51,904 nucleotides of DNA from Gammaproteobacteria bacterium (lineage in GTDB: Bacteria > Pseudomonadota > Gammaproteobacteria > Steroidobacterales > JABDKV01), in assembly GCA_013003425.1 (NCBI GenBank), contig JABDJB010000111.1, positions 1 through 51,904 on the forward strand, given 5' to 3'. Below are positions 33,203-42,145 of the stretch, piece by piece (position 1 is the first letter of the stretch; each line of letters opens with the position of its first letter). The notes beneath the pieces were generated by a model. The model did no database searches. It was not told the DNA's origin and saw only the letters and a list, made by a program, of their open reading frames with translations. The position numbers and the translations under genes were made by a program.

Positions 33203-35425
33203 CTACTTGGTCTGGTGAGTAAACACGCCGTCCCAATCGTCGCCCGGCGGATTGTTGCGATAGTAGGCAATCCGGTCCAGGTAAGTCTGGAAAATATCGC
33301 GCCCCGGGTGTGACTGGTGCAGGTTGAACAGCGCCTGCTCGGCGGTATCCCATTCGCCCGCCCGATACATCTTCAGCGCGCGAGCGTGTTGTTTGAGCAT
33401 GGTCTTGTGCTTGCCGGACAGCTCGCTTAACGGCCCAAGTGGTTCGTAGATGGCTACCGGACGGTCCTTGCCCTTGACCCGTACCAGGTCGATTTCGAGA
33501 AATGCATGATCCGGGACCGCTTTTACGGTCGCCTGGCCGACGGCGATACCAATGCCGTATTTTTTCGTCAGCCCCTCGATGCGTGAACCGAGGTTCACGG
33601 CATCCCCCATCACCGTGTACGCCATGCGAAATGCCGAGCCCATATTGCCGACGCGCATGATGCCGGAGTTAAGGCCAATACCAATCTTTATCCTGGGCCA
33701 CCCGCGACTACTGAATTCCTCATTAAGCTGATCGATATCGACCTGCATCTGCAATGCCGCTTCGAGGGCGTGACGCGAATGGTCGGGATCTTCGAGGGGC
33801 GCACCCCAGAACGCCATGATGGCGTCGCCCATGTATTTGTCGATGGTGCCGCGATGACTGTGAATCACCCGCGTCATCGGTGTGAGGTAGTCGTTCATGA
33901 GCGTACTGAGATCACGCGGCTTGAGCGACTCGGAAATTGTAGTGAAGCCGCGAATATCGCTGAACAGTACGGTCATCTCACGGCTTTCACTCTTCATGTC
34001 GAAAAAGCCGTGATTCTCGTCCATCTCCTCGACCAGCTCGGGCGGAACATACTGGCCAAACATGGTCGACAGCTGACGCTTGCCGCGTGTCTCGATGACA
34101 TAGCCGTAGATCAAATGGAACAGGTACAGCACGAAGGCCAGCGTCATTACCGGGGCAAGCGGCACAACAAAATTGGCCTTGTCCCACAGCAACAGGTTGA
34201 CCGATGCCAGGCTAACCAGGACCAGGATTGTAAAGAGCGTGCCGGTCACCACGTTGGCACGCGCCATGACCCAGGTAACGAGCAGCGCTGTCAGCAGCAG
34301 CAGCGTGAATTCCACACCCTGCACATAGTGCGGGTGATGCTTTATGCGTCCATCGAGAATTCCGGACACTATGTTGGCGTGAACTTCGACACCGTTGTAC
34401 TTCTCACCGACCGGCGTGACACGCAGATCCAGCAGGCCCGGCGCGCTGGTACCAACCAGGGCGATCGCACCCTTGAGCGGATACATCGGCGCGGTGCCGT
34501 TGAGAATCTTTGTAGCCGAGATGTAGGGAAAGCTGTACTGAGCACCGCGATACGGCACCAGCACCGTGGCTTCACCGTCAACGGGTATCTGGTACGGCCC
34601 CACGTTCAGCCAGTCGAGATTGAGGCTGTCGCGCTTCTTGTCGCCGGAATGAAAAACAAACTCGATGTCGGGAAAGCCCACGGCAGCTCGTGTAACTGCC
34701 AGAGCCAGGGACTCGTATAACTTGCCGTCGAATTGCTGCAAGACCGGCACACGCCTGTAAACGCCATCTTCATCGACTGTCGGGTTGTCAAAGAATCCAC
34801 CGGTTAAAGCAGCATTCTGCAGCACCCCGTAATTTCCTGTGTGCGCCTTTGGCGTGTGGAAGTTAATTTCGTTTCCGGCACTGTTGAGCACCGGCGCCGG
34901 CAAGCCTCCGATCGACGCTGTGGAATTGTCCTCGCGAAAAACGTAGCCCATGACCGTGGCACGCTCATTCAGGGATCGGGCAAAAATATTGTCCCAATCC
35001 AGCGAATCGCGGAGTTGGGGCAACTGTTCGATGAATTCGGTGTCAGTACTTAATGATCCCTCTGCGAGGCTGGCCAGTACGGCCAGGCCGCTGCCCCGGT
35101 CAGGCTCCGGGAAAACCACGTCAAAGCCGACAACTTTGACCTGGTACTTGTCGAACAGGTTGTTGACGAGCTGGGCCAGCTTGTTACGGCCCCAGGGCCA
35201 CTGGCCTTCGGCGGTCAGGCTCTCTTCGTCGATATCAACGATGACCACGCGGTCATCGGGTGTCTGCGGCATGGTGAGCACCAGGCGAGCGTCATAGGCA
35301 AAGGCCTCCAGGCGCTCAAGCGCAGGGATGATGACATCGCCACGGTTGTGCAGGACAAACGGCGCCAGCACCACCAGGCTGATCAGAATTCTTATGATGA
35401 GGCGTATATACAATGCGGGCCACAA
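33203..35425 (-). CDS. CHASE2-domain class III adenylate/guanylate cyclase
   Basis: 740 residues. A short N-terminal membrane segment precedes an extracytoplasmic CHASE2 sensor (about 30-360; VVIVDIDEESL, GQWPWGR, IALVGTSAPGLLDLRVTPVG). Three membrane helices follow (about 372-440), then a cyclase domain (about 480-650) with metal ligands Asp490 (LFSDIRGFT) and Asp534 (YMGDAIMAFWG) and VMGDAVNLGSRIEGL. The C-terminus has a TPR-like tail. It makes cAMP or cGMP in response to an unknown outside signal. Start is TTG, poorly supported. It is divergent from gspC, 180 bp apart. Confidence 0.9.
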   Translation of the reverse strand: MWPALYIRLIIRILISLVVLAPFVLHNRGDVIIPALERLEAFAYDARLVLTMPQTPDDRVVIVDIDEESLTAEGQWPWGRNKLAQLVNNLFDKYQVKVVGFDVVFPEPDRGSGLAVLASLAEGSLSTDTEFIEQLPQLRDSLDWDNIFARSLNERATVMGYVFREDNSTASIGGLPAPVLNSAGNEINFHTPKAHTGNYGVLQNAALTGGFFDNPTVDEDGVYRRVPVLQQFDGKLYESLALAVTRAAVGFPDIEFVFHSGDKKRDSLNLDWLNVGPYQIPVDGEATVLVPYRGAQYSFPYISATKILNGTAPMYPLKGAIALVGTSAPGLLDLRVTPVGEKYNGVEVHANIVSGILDGRIKHHPHYVQGVEFTLLLLTALLVTWVMARANVVTGTLFTILVLVSLASVNLLLWDKANFVVPLAPVMTLAFVLYLFHLIYGYVIETRGKRQLSTMFGQYVPPELVEEMDENHGFFDMKSESREMTVLFSDIRGFTTISESLKPRDLSTLMNDYLTPMTRVIHSHRGTIDKYMGDAIMAFWGAPLEDPDHSRHALEAALQMQVDIDQLNEEFSSRGWPRIKIGIGLNSGIMRVGNMGSAFRMAYTVMGDAVNLGSRIEGLTKKYGIGIAVGQATVKAVPDHAFLEIDLVRVKGKDRPVAIYEPLGPLSELSGKHKTMLKQHARALKMYRAGEWDTAEQALFNLHQSHPGRDIFQTYLDRIAYYRNNPPGDDWDGVFTHQTK

Positions 35426-35530
35426 ACTACGGGTATTTGCGGCAGTCTAACCAATGCCCCCGGCGCACCATGTGCGGTATTCCACAAAAAACCGCAGCAT
35501 TTCAGCAAGTTTGTCCCTGTAACGGGGTGC

Positions 35531-35593
35531 GCCGGCTGGCTGCAGCCCGTATGATTCGCAGGGTCGGGCGTCCATGCGCAGGCGCCAGCCGGC
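35531..35593 (+). promoter_or_regulatory. Inverted repeat in the gspC leader
   Basis: GCCGGCTGGC (35531-35540) and its exact complement GCCAGCCGGC (35584-35593) flank 43 bases and end 12 bases before the gspC ATG, which lacks a ribosome binding site. It may be an operator or a leader hairpin. Confidence 0.35.
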
Positions 35594-35605
35594 AAACGAA
35601 AATTT

Positions 35606-36538
35606 ATGTCAAATCGCATATCTGAACTTCGCGGCCTATCCGGAGAGCAGCTGCTGGCGCGTGCTGGCGAGCTGCTGCCGCCATGGGTAGTGCTGTTGCT
35701 GGTACTGGCCATTGCCTGGCAGCTGGTCAGGCTGACCTGGCTGTTGCTGCCGGGTGAGCAATCCGTCGCAGCCATCAGCCCGACACCGGCGATGGCTACA
35801 ACAGCGTCTCCCGCCACTACCGTCAACTACGACCTGTCCGCGATCGTAAATGCCAACCTGTTCGGCGAGAAACCCGCGGCCGCCGTGGCGCCACCGCCAA
35901 CCGAGAACTTCGACGAGCTGGACGAGACCCAGCTGCAACTGATTTTACGCGGGACGATCGCTGCTACTGACGATCGCGTGGCGCTGGCAATTATTGCGGG
36001 TGACAACGGCGAGGAGAGGGTCTACGCGATCGGCGAAGCGGTCAGCAATGGCCGCAAACTGCATTCGGTGCTGCCGGACCGGGCCATCCTGAACAACAAT
36101 GGCGAACTGGAATCACTGAAGCTGCCGAGAGACTACGAAGCGACAACCACCAGTCGCACAACAAGCCGGCGCACCACGACGCGCACGAACACCGCGCGCG
36201 CCGGTCGCCAGCTGCAGCGCACGCTGTCGGAAAACCCGGCCAAGCTCACTGACCTGATCCGTCCACAGCCGGTGTTTTCCAACGGCAAGCAGCTTGGCTA
36301 CCGGGTATATCCGGGCCGGCGCCGGCAGCAATTCGTGGCACTCGGCCTCAAGCCTGGTGACCTGGTGACTGAAATCAATGGCACACCGCTGAATGACCCG
36401 GCCAAAGGCGCCGATATTTTCCGTTCGCTCGGGGAATCCAACCAGGTGACAGTTACCGTGGAACGCAATGGTGCACCTGAAGTGCTGGTGCTCGATACCG
36501 AAGCAATAAACAACATGGAGGGTGGGAAGCGGCGATGA
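35606..36538 (+). CDS. gspC: Type II secretion inner-membrane protein GspC
   Basis: 310 residues. One membrane segment (WVVLLLVLAIAWQLVRLTWL), a periplasmic homology region (LSAIVNANLFGE, LQLILRGTIAATDDRVALAI), a Thr/Arg-rich linker, and a C-terminal PDZ-like domain (YRVYPGRRRQQFVALGLKPG, VTEINGTPLNDPAKGADIF). It links the inner-membrane platform to the secretin. First gene of gspC-D-E-F; no clear ribosome binding site. Confidence 0.92.
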   Translation: MSNRISELRGLSGEQLLARAGELLPPWVVLLLVLAIAWQLVRLTWLLLPGEQSVAAISPTPAMATTASPATTVNYDLSAIVNANLFGEKPAAAVAPPPTENFDELDETQLQLILRGTIAATDDRVALAIIAGDNGEERVYAIGEAVSNGRKLHSVLPDRAILNNNGELESLKLPRDYEATTTSRTTSRRTTTRTNTARAGRQLQRTLSENPAKLTDLIRPQPVFSNGKQLGYRVYPGRRRQQFVALGLKPGDLVTEINGTPLNDPAKGADIFRSLGESNQVTVTVERNGAPEVLVLDTEAINNMEGGKRR

Positions 36539-36594
36539 TGACCGGTATCCTTGCCCGCTGGATGGCCGTACCCGGCACATGCAAAAGGCAACCT

Positions 36595-38562
36595 ATGAAT
36601 TCAGAAAACCCTGCCCGGCTCGGCCCGGGCCAGCTGGCCCGACTGGCGCTCGCGATCGCGATGCTGTCACTTGCGCCTGTGCTCGCGCAGGCTGAAGGCG
36701 AACTGATCACGCCAAACTACAAAGATGCCGACATCCGGCAGATTATCGAAGCGGTCAGCGAGGTAACCGGCCAGAACTTCATCATCGATGCGCGAGTAAA
36801 GGCGCAGGTGACGCTGATTTCCTCGACCCCGATGACCCCGGAGGCCTTTTACGAGACGTTCCTGTCGGTGCTGCAGGTTTACGGCTTTGTCGCCGTGCCC
36901 TCCGGCAATGTAGTAAAGATCCTGCCCGACACCAATGCACGCCAGCTGCCAGGCAACGACCTGCCGCGACAAATCAGCAACTCTGACGAAATCGTTACCC
37001 AGGTGATCGAAGTGCAGAACGTGGGCGCCGCCCAGCTGGTGCCTATCCTGCGTCCGCTGGTGCCACAGTATGGCCACCTCGCAGCGCACCCGGCATCAAA
37101 CATGCTGATCATTTCTGACCGGGCTGCAAACGTTAACCGGATGCTGCGGATCATTCGACGCATCGACCAGGCCGGTGACGACGATATCGAGGTGATGCGC
37201 CTCGAGCACGCCACTGCCGGCGATATGGTGCGCATCCTGACATCATTGAGCCAGAGCGCGGCGCGCGCCGATGGCGGCGCATCGTCTTTGCAGCTCGTTT
37301 CTGACGATCGCACCAACAGCATCCTGATCAGCGGCGACAAGACAGCGCGGCTGCGTTTCAAGGCACTGATCGCGCACCTGGACACGCCGCTGGAAGAAGG
37401 TGGCAATACCCAGGTTATTTACCTGCGCTACGCCGACGCCGAGGAACTTGCCGGCAAGCTGAAAGAACAGGCCAACCAGTCGACATCGGCGCCAGGTCAG
37501 GCACAGCCGGCCGGCAGTAATGTCGTCATCTGGGCAGACACGCCAACCAACGCGCTGGTGATTACGGCTCCGCCAAAAGTTATGCGGTCGCTGCGTTCGG
37601 TGATCGACAAGCTGGATATACGCAGGCTGCAGGTGCAGGTAGAGGCTATTCTCGTTGATCTGACGGCCGACAAATCCGCCGAACTCGGCATCACCTGGGC
37701 AGCAGACTCCACCCGGGACAGCGCTTCGGCCGGGCTGACCAACTTTGGCGGCGCGGCAAACGTCAGCGAGGTCATCGGGGCTGCTGCCAGCGGTGTAGAC
37801 CCCGCAGCCGGGTTGGGCTTCATCCAGGACGGCCTCACGTTCGGGGTCGGTCGTATCAAGGACAATGGCACCAACTTCGCGGTGATCCTGCGAGCGCTGG
37901 CCGGCGATGCAAATACCAATATTCTTTCGATCCCCAGCATCGTCACGATGGACAACGAGGAAGCGGAAGTAAGCGTCGGCCAGGAAGTGCCGTTTCTTAC
38001 CGGCAGTTTCAGCAATTCCGGTGGTACCGTCGGCGCGGTAAACCCGTTCCAGACTATCCAGCGTGAAGATGTCGGGCTGAAACTGAAAGTGACGCCGCAG
38101 ATTAATGAAGGCGACGCAGTAATCATGGAAATCGAGCTGGAGGTTTCAAGCCTGGGCCAGGGCTCCACCGCAGCCGTGGATCTGATTACCAACCAGCGCA
38201 CCATCCGTCAGAAAGTCGTGGTCGAAGACGGCGGCATTATCGTACTTGGCGGGTTGATTGACGAAAACCTGCTGGAAAGCGACAACCGCGTCCCGGGGCT
38301 GGGGCGTCTCCCGATTATCGGCAATTTGTTCAAGTCGCGTACCACGCGCAAGGTCAAACGCAACCTGATGGTCTTTATCAGCCCGACGATACTGCGTGAC
38401 GCAGCGCAGGCGTACCGGGCGACAGACTCCAAGTACCAGTACATCCGCGAATTGCAACTTGGTGGCGACGGCAGGATTCAGCTGATGCCGCGTGAACAAC
38501 GCCCGACCATGCCGCAAATCGACGAGTTCGCAACACCACCGCCCGAGCTCGATGGATCCTGA
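36595..38562 (+). CDS. gspD: Type II secretion secretin GspD
   Basis: 655 residues from the ATG at 36595, which gives a proper signal peptide (LARLALAIAMLSLAPVLAQA) and has AAGG upstream; an ATG at 36535 overlapping the gspC stop is the alternative. N0 and N1-N3 domains (about 37-330) precede the secretin pore. The secretin signature is VPGLGRLPIIGNLFKSR. It forms the outer-membrane exit channel, probably for the exported proteases of this genome. Confidence 0.95.
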   Translation: MNSENPARLGPGQLARLALAIAMLSLAPVLAQAEGELITPNYKDADIRQIIEAVSEVTGQNFIIDARVKAQVTLISSTPMTPEAFYETFLSVLQVYGFVAVPSGNVVKILPDTNARQLPGNDLPRQISNSDEIVTQVIEVQNVGAAQLVPILRPLVPQYGHLAAHPASNMLIISDRAANVNRMLRIIRRIDQAGDDDIEVMRLEHATAGDMVRILTSLSQSAARADGGASSLQLVSDDRTNSILISGDKTARLRFKALIAHLDTPLEEGGNTQVIYLRYADAEELAGKLKEQANQSTSAPGQAQPAGSNVVIWADTPTNALVITAPPKVMRSLRSVIDKLDIRRLQVQVEAILVDLTADKSAELGITWAADSTRDSASAGLTNFGGAANVSEVIGAAASGVDPAAGLGFIQDGLTFGVGRIKDNGTNFAVILRALAGDANTNILSIPSIVTMDNEEAEVSVGQEVPFLTGSFSNSGGTVGAVNPFQTIQREDVGLKLKVTPQINEGDAVIMEIELEVSSLGQGSTAAVDLITNQRTIRQKVVVEDGGIIVLGGLIDENLLESDNRVPGLGRLPIIGNLFKSRTTRKVKRNLMVFISPTILRDAAQAYRATDSKYQYIRELQLGGDGRIQLMPREQRPTMPQIDEFATPPPELDGS

Positions 38563-40072
38563 TCCGCAAGAACTGGAGCTGGTTGAAGCAGAGCAAGGCA
38601 AGCCGCTCCTGTCTTTTGCCTTTGCCCGCCGTCACGGCATTCTGATCAGCGGCTTTACCGATGGAAAGGCCGACACCCTGTACCGGCCCGGCCTCAATCC
38701 GCGAATCCTGGCTGAGGTGCGCCGCTTCGCCGGCACACCGCTACAGCTGGTCGAGGTAGACGAGGCGGTGTTTGACGAAGCGCTGACCACCACTTATGAA
38801 AGTGGCGGCCGCAATAACGCCATGCAGATGGTTGAAGGCTTTGACGACAGCACCGACCTGTTCGAGGTGGCGCAGGCATTACCCGAACCTTCCGATCTGC
38901 TCGAAAGCGATGACGATGCGCCCATCATCAAGCTGATCAACGCAATCCTTACCGAAGCGGTAAAGGAAAACGCCTCCGATATTCACATTGAGCCGTACGA
39001 GAACCGGCTGGTAATCCGTTTTCGTGTCGACGGCGTGCTGCGTGAAGTGCTGCAGTCCCGTCGCGCGCTGGCACCGCTGGTCGTGTCACGTGTGAAAGTC
39101 ATGTCAAAGCTCGACATTGCAGAAAAACGCGTGCCGCAGGACGGCCGCATTTCGCTGCGGATTGCCGGGCGTGCCGTCGATGTGCGTGTATCGACGCTGC
39201 CATCCGGTGAACGCGGCAGTGAGCGTGTCGTGATGCGTCTGCTCGACAAGCAGGCCGGCCGGCTCGACCTGTCCTCGCTGGGAATGGACGAGAAAACCCA
39301 GCGGCATGTGCACTCGCTGATTCACCGCCCGCACGGCATCATGCTGGTGACCGGGCCTACCGGTTCGGGAAAAACCACGACGCTTTATGCCGCGCTGGAA
39401 CAGATCAATGACCGTGTGCGCAATATCCTGACCGTCGAAGATCCGATCGAGTATTACATCGACGGTATCGGCCAGACCCAGGTCAACACCAAGGTCGAGA
39501 TGACTTTTGCGCGGGGATTGCGCGCCATTTTGCGTCAGGATCCCGATGTAGTGATGGTTGGTGAGGTGCGCGATCTGGAAACTGCTGAAATCGCAATCCA
39601 GGCCAGCCTGACCGGTCACCTGGTGCTGTCTACTTTGCATACCAATACCGCCGTCGGCGCCGTTACCCGGTTGCGTGATATGGGCCTGGAACCATTTCTG
39701 CTCTCATCGAGCATCATCGGCGTGCTGGCGCAACGGCTGGTGCGCGTACTCTGCCCGGACTGCCGTACACCGTACGCCGCCAACGAGCAGCAGAAGGCAT
39801 TGCTCGAAGTTGGCGACGTCGACCTGCAGCTTTACCAGGCCGCCGGCTGCGAGCGCTGTAACCGCACCGGTTTCCGTGGCCGCACCGGCATCTATGAACT
39901 GCTGATTGTCGACGATACGCTGCAGTCGATGATTCACGACGGCGCCAGCGAGACAGATATGGAGCAGTTCGCCCGGACACTGACACCCAGTATCCGCGAC
40001 GACGGCCGACGCAAGGTACTCGAGGGTGTCACAACCCTGCACGAGGTACTGCGCGTGACCGACGAGGGCTGA
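38552..40072 (+). CDS. gspE: Type II secretion ATPase GspE
   Basis: 506 residues from the ATG at 38552, overlapping gspD by 11 bp; an ATG at 38492 is less likely. Walker A is GPTGSGKTT (268-276), with the Asp and His boxes VEDPIEYYIDGIGQTQV and HLVLSTLHTN. The zinc site is CPDC...CERC (about 396-440). It powers pseudopilus assembly from the cytoplasm. Confidence 0.96.
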   Translation: MDPDPQELELVEAEQGKPLLSFAFARRHGILISGFTDGKADTLYRPGLNPRILAEVRRFAGTPLQLVEVDEAVFDEALTTTYESGGRNNAMQMVEGFDDSTDLFEVAQALPEPSDLLESDDDAPIIKLINAILTEAVKENASDIHIEPYENRLVIRFRVDGVLREVLQSRRALAPLVVSRVKVMSKLDIAEKRVPQDGRISLRIAGRAVDVRVSTLPSGERGSERVVMRLLDKQAGRLDLSSLGMDEKTQRHVHSLIHRPHGIMLVTGPTGSGKTTTLYAALEQINDRVRNILTVEDPIEYYIDGIGQTQVNTKVEMTFARGLRAILRQDPDVVMVGEVRDLETAEIAIQASLTGHLVLSTLHTNTAVGAVTRLRDMGLEPFLLSSSIIGVLAQRLVRVLCPDCRTPYAANEQQKALLEVGDVDLQLYQAAGCERCNRTGFRGRTGIYELLIVDDTLQSMIHDGASETDMEQFARTLTPSIRDDGRRKVLEGVTTLHEVLRVTDEG

Positions 40073-40076
40073 GGCC

Positions 40077-41291
40077 ATGGGTGCCTTCGAATATGTTGCC
40101 GTCGATGCCGGCGGCCGCGAAAAAAAAGGCCTGATAGAAGGCGATACCGCGCGGACGGTACGCCAGACGCTGCGTGACCGACAACTGCTACCGCTGAAAG
40201 TTACCGAAGTGGCCGGTCGCGAGCGCAAGGAACGCAGCGCTTTCACCCTGCGCCGCTCTATATCACCGCTGGAACTGGCGCTGGTTACCCGTCAGCTGGC
40301 GACCCTTGTGCGCTCCGGCATGCCTCTCGAGGAGGCCCTGCAGGCGGTTTCGGAGCAAAGCGAACGACCACGCCTGAAGAGCATCATGCTGGGCGTACGG
40401 GCGCGCGTGATCGAGGGTCACCCGCTGGAAGCAGGCCTGTCTGATTTTCCGCAGGCGTTTCCGGAAATCTATCGCGCAACCGTTGCAGCCGGAGAACAGT
40501 CCGGTCATCTGGACGGCGTGCTCGAACGGCTGGCCGACTATACGGAGAGCCGTCAACTGCTGCGGCAGAAAGTGCAGCACGCAATGATCTACCCGACCAT
40601 CGTCACCATTGTGGCGGTGTTGATTGTCGCCGGACTGCTGACCTATGTTGTGCCGCAGATCGTAGGCGTGTTTGCCAACGTCAACCAGCAGCTGCCTCTG
40701 CCAACCCGAATATTGATCGGCCTGAGTGACTTCCTGCGTCAGTGGGGGCTGTGGCTGCTGGTCGGGATGGTTGCCGGTTACTTTGGCTTTCGCTACCTGC
40801 TGCGTCGCGAAGGGCCGAAGCGGCGCTGGGACCGGTTCCTGTTACGCCTGCCGCTGATCGGCCGTCTCAACCGCGGTATCAACACAGCACGATTCACCAG
40901 TACGCTGAGCATCCTGGCCGGTAGCGGCGTACCCGTTCTCGAGGCGCTGCGCATTGCCGGTGGTGTTGTTACCAATGTGCCCATGCGCGAGGCTGTTCGT
41001 GAAGCGGCCATCCGCGTGCGCGAGGGCGCACCGATTGGCAAGTCCCTGGCGGCGAGCAGGCTGTTCCCGCCAATGACTATTCATCTCATTTCCAGCGGCG
41101 AGTCCAGCGGCGCGCTGGAAGAAATGCTGGAGCGCTCGGCAAAAAACCAGGAGCGTGAAATGGACAGCCTGATCGCTACAATGCTCGGAACGCTGGAACC
41201 GATAATGATCCTGGTCATGGGGGTTATCGTGCTCGCCATTGTGCTTTCCATTTTGTTACCAATCTTCGAGCTAAACCGCCTGGTCAGCTGA
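40077..41291 (+). CDS. gspF: Type II secretion inner-membrane platform protein GspF
   Basis: 404 residues, two GspF domains (about 70-195 and 270-395). The motif LVTRQLATLVRSGMPLEEAL and its second copy FTSTLSILAGSGVPVLEALR mark the repeats, and three membrane segments are present. It starts 4 bp after gspE. No gspG or later gsp gene follows here. Confidence 0.96.
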   Translation: MGAFEYVAVDAGGREKKGLIEGDTARTVRQTLRDRQLLPLKVTEVAGRERKERSAFTLRRSISPLELALVTRQLATLVRSGMPLEEALQAVSEQSERPRLKSIMLGVRARVIEGHPLEAGLSDFPQAFPEIYRATVAAGEQSGHLDGVLERLADYTESRQLLRQKVQHAMIYPTIVTIVAVLIVAGLLTYVVPQIVGVFANVNQQLPLPTRILIGLSDFLRQWGLWLLVGMVAGYFGFRYLLRREGPKRRWDRFLLRLPLIGRLNRGINTARFTSTLSILAGSGVPVLEALRIAGGVVTNVPMREAVREAAIRVREGAPIGKSLAASRLFPPMTIHLISSGESSGALEEMLERSAKNQEREMDSLIATMLGTLEPIMILVMGVIVLAIVLSILLPIFELNRLVS

Positions 41292-41435
41292 ACACCGTTC
41301 GCTATTCACCATAATTAGCGGCAAACCCGCCGCAATCTCTAAAGTGTGACCACGATCAAGGTCGCTGGAGTCCATACAGCGATAAATAGTCGTGTCCAGC
41401 CGTTACGAGGGACGGCTTCCCAGCGGAGAGTAGCA

Positions 41436-41693
41436 ATGAGCACAGACGACATCGATTACGACGAGGAACTGTACACCGACACGTCAATGTTTGACGCAGA
41501 CGAGATCGTGCGCAGCGTCGAAGAAGTCGCACAAAAGAAAAAGGATGATGAGAAAAAACTTTCAGCAAGGAAGCGGTTTGAAATGATGATGGAGGATCGC
41601 AAGCTGGCTGAAGAGCTCGGCGATGCGTTCGACGATGACTGGTCAGACGACTGGAATGAAGAATGGTGCGAGGCAGAGGAAGAAGTTTCCTGA
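41436..41693 (+). CDS. Small acidic protein, function unknown
   Basis: 85 residues from the ATG at 41436, with GGAGAG six bases upstream. The N-terminus is acidic (DDIDYDEELYTDTSMFDADE), the middle is a basic helical segment (KKKDDEKKLSARKRFEMMME), and the end is very acidic and Trp-rich (DDDWSDDWNEEW). No signal peptide or membrane helix. It resembles small PA3496-type proteins in general build, but I do not assign a family with certainty. A good ribosome binding site and a strong terminator support it as a real gene. Confidence 0.65.
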   Translation: MSTDDIDYDEELYTDTSMFDADEIVRSVEEVAQKKKDDEKKLSARKRFEMMMEDRKLAEELGDAFDDDWSDDWNEEWCEAEEEVS

Positions 41694-41746
41694 CCTCGGG
41701 CGCAGCAGGGTTTTGACGCGCAAACATTGCGACAGAAAGATCCACG

Positions 41747-41777
41747 AAAAAAGGCGGCCGCATGGCCGCCTTTTTTA
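41747..41777 (+). terminator. Strong bidirectional rho-independent terminator
   Basis: A run of A, then GGCGGCC-GCAT-GGCCGCC, then six T. It lies 60 bp after the small acidic gene and could also stop transcription coming from the right. Confidence 0.93.
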
Positions 41778-41840
41778 TTCCCATACGAAAGGCTGGGAGC
41801 CGATAAGGAATGCCGGCTTCCAGGCTCGCCGCAGGTAGTC

Positions 41841-42110
41841 GCGGCTAAAGCCGCTCCCACGGGAACAAATCCGGCGAGATTCTGGTGTTCGCGGCTAAAG
41901 CCGCTCCCACGGGAACAAATCCGGCGAGATTCTGGTGTTCGCGGCTAAAGCCGCTCCTACGGGAACAAATCCGGCGAGACTCTGGTGTTCGCGGCTAAAG
42001 CCGCTCCCACGGGAACAAAATCTGGCGAGATTCTGGTGTTCGCGGCTAAAGCCGCTCCCACGGGAACAAAATCTGGCAAGATTCTGGTGTTCGCGGCTAA
42101 AGCCGCTCCT
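41841..42110. repeat. Six-copy tandem REP array, 50-bp period
   Basis: The palindrome GCGGCTAAAGCCGC recurs at 41841, 41891, 41941, 41991, 42042 and 42093. It is followed each time by TCC(C/T)AC and then a nearly constant spacer (GGGAACAAATCCGGCGAGAT and variants). Units are 50-51 bp. Both strands carry long open frames only because the period is regular. It lies between a terminator and the end of dnaE2. Confidence 0.95.
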
Positions 42111-42145
42111 ACAGGCCACAAGGGCGTCAGGCTGCTGCAGAAACG

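Noticed and set aside
41841-42110. CRISPR array
   Set aside because: The period is regular, but the spacers are the same in every unit and the repeat is a REP palindrome; no cas gene is near.
41895-42119. Repeat proteins translated from the REP array on either strand
   Set aside because: The frames exist only because the repeat length avoids stops; the product is just the repeat unit.
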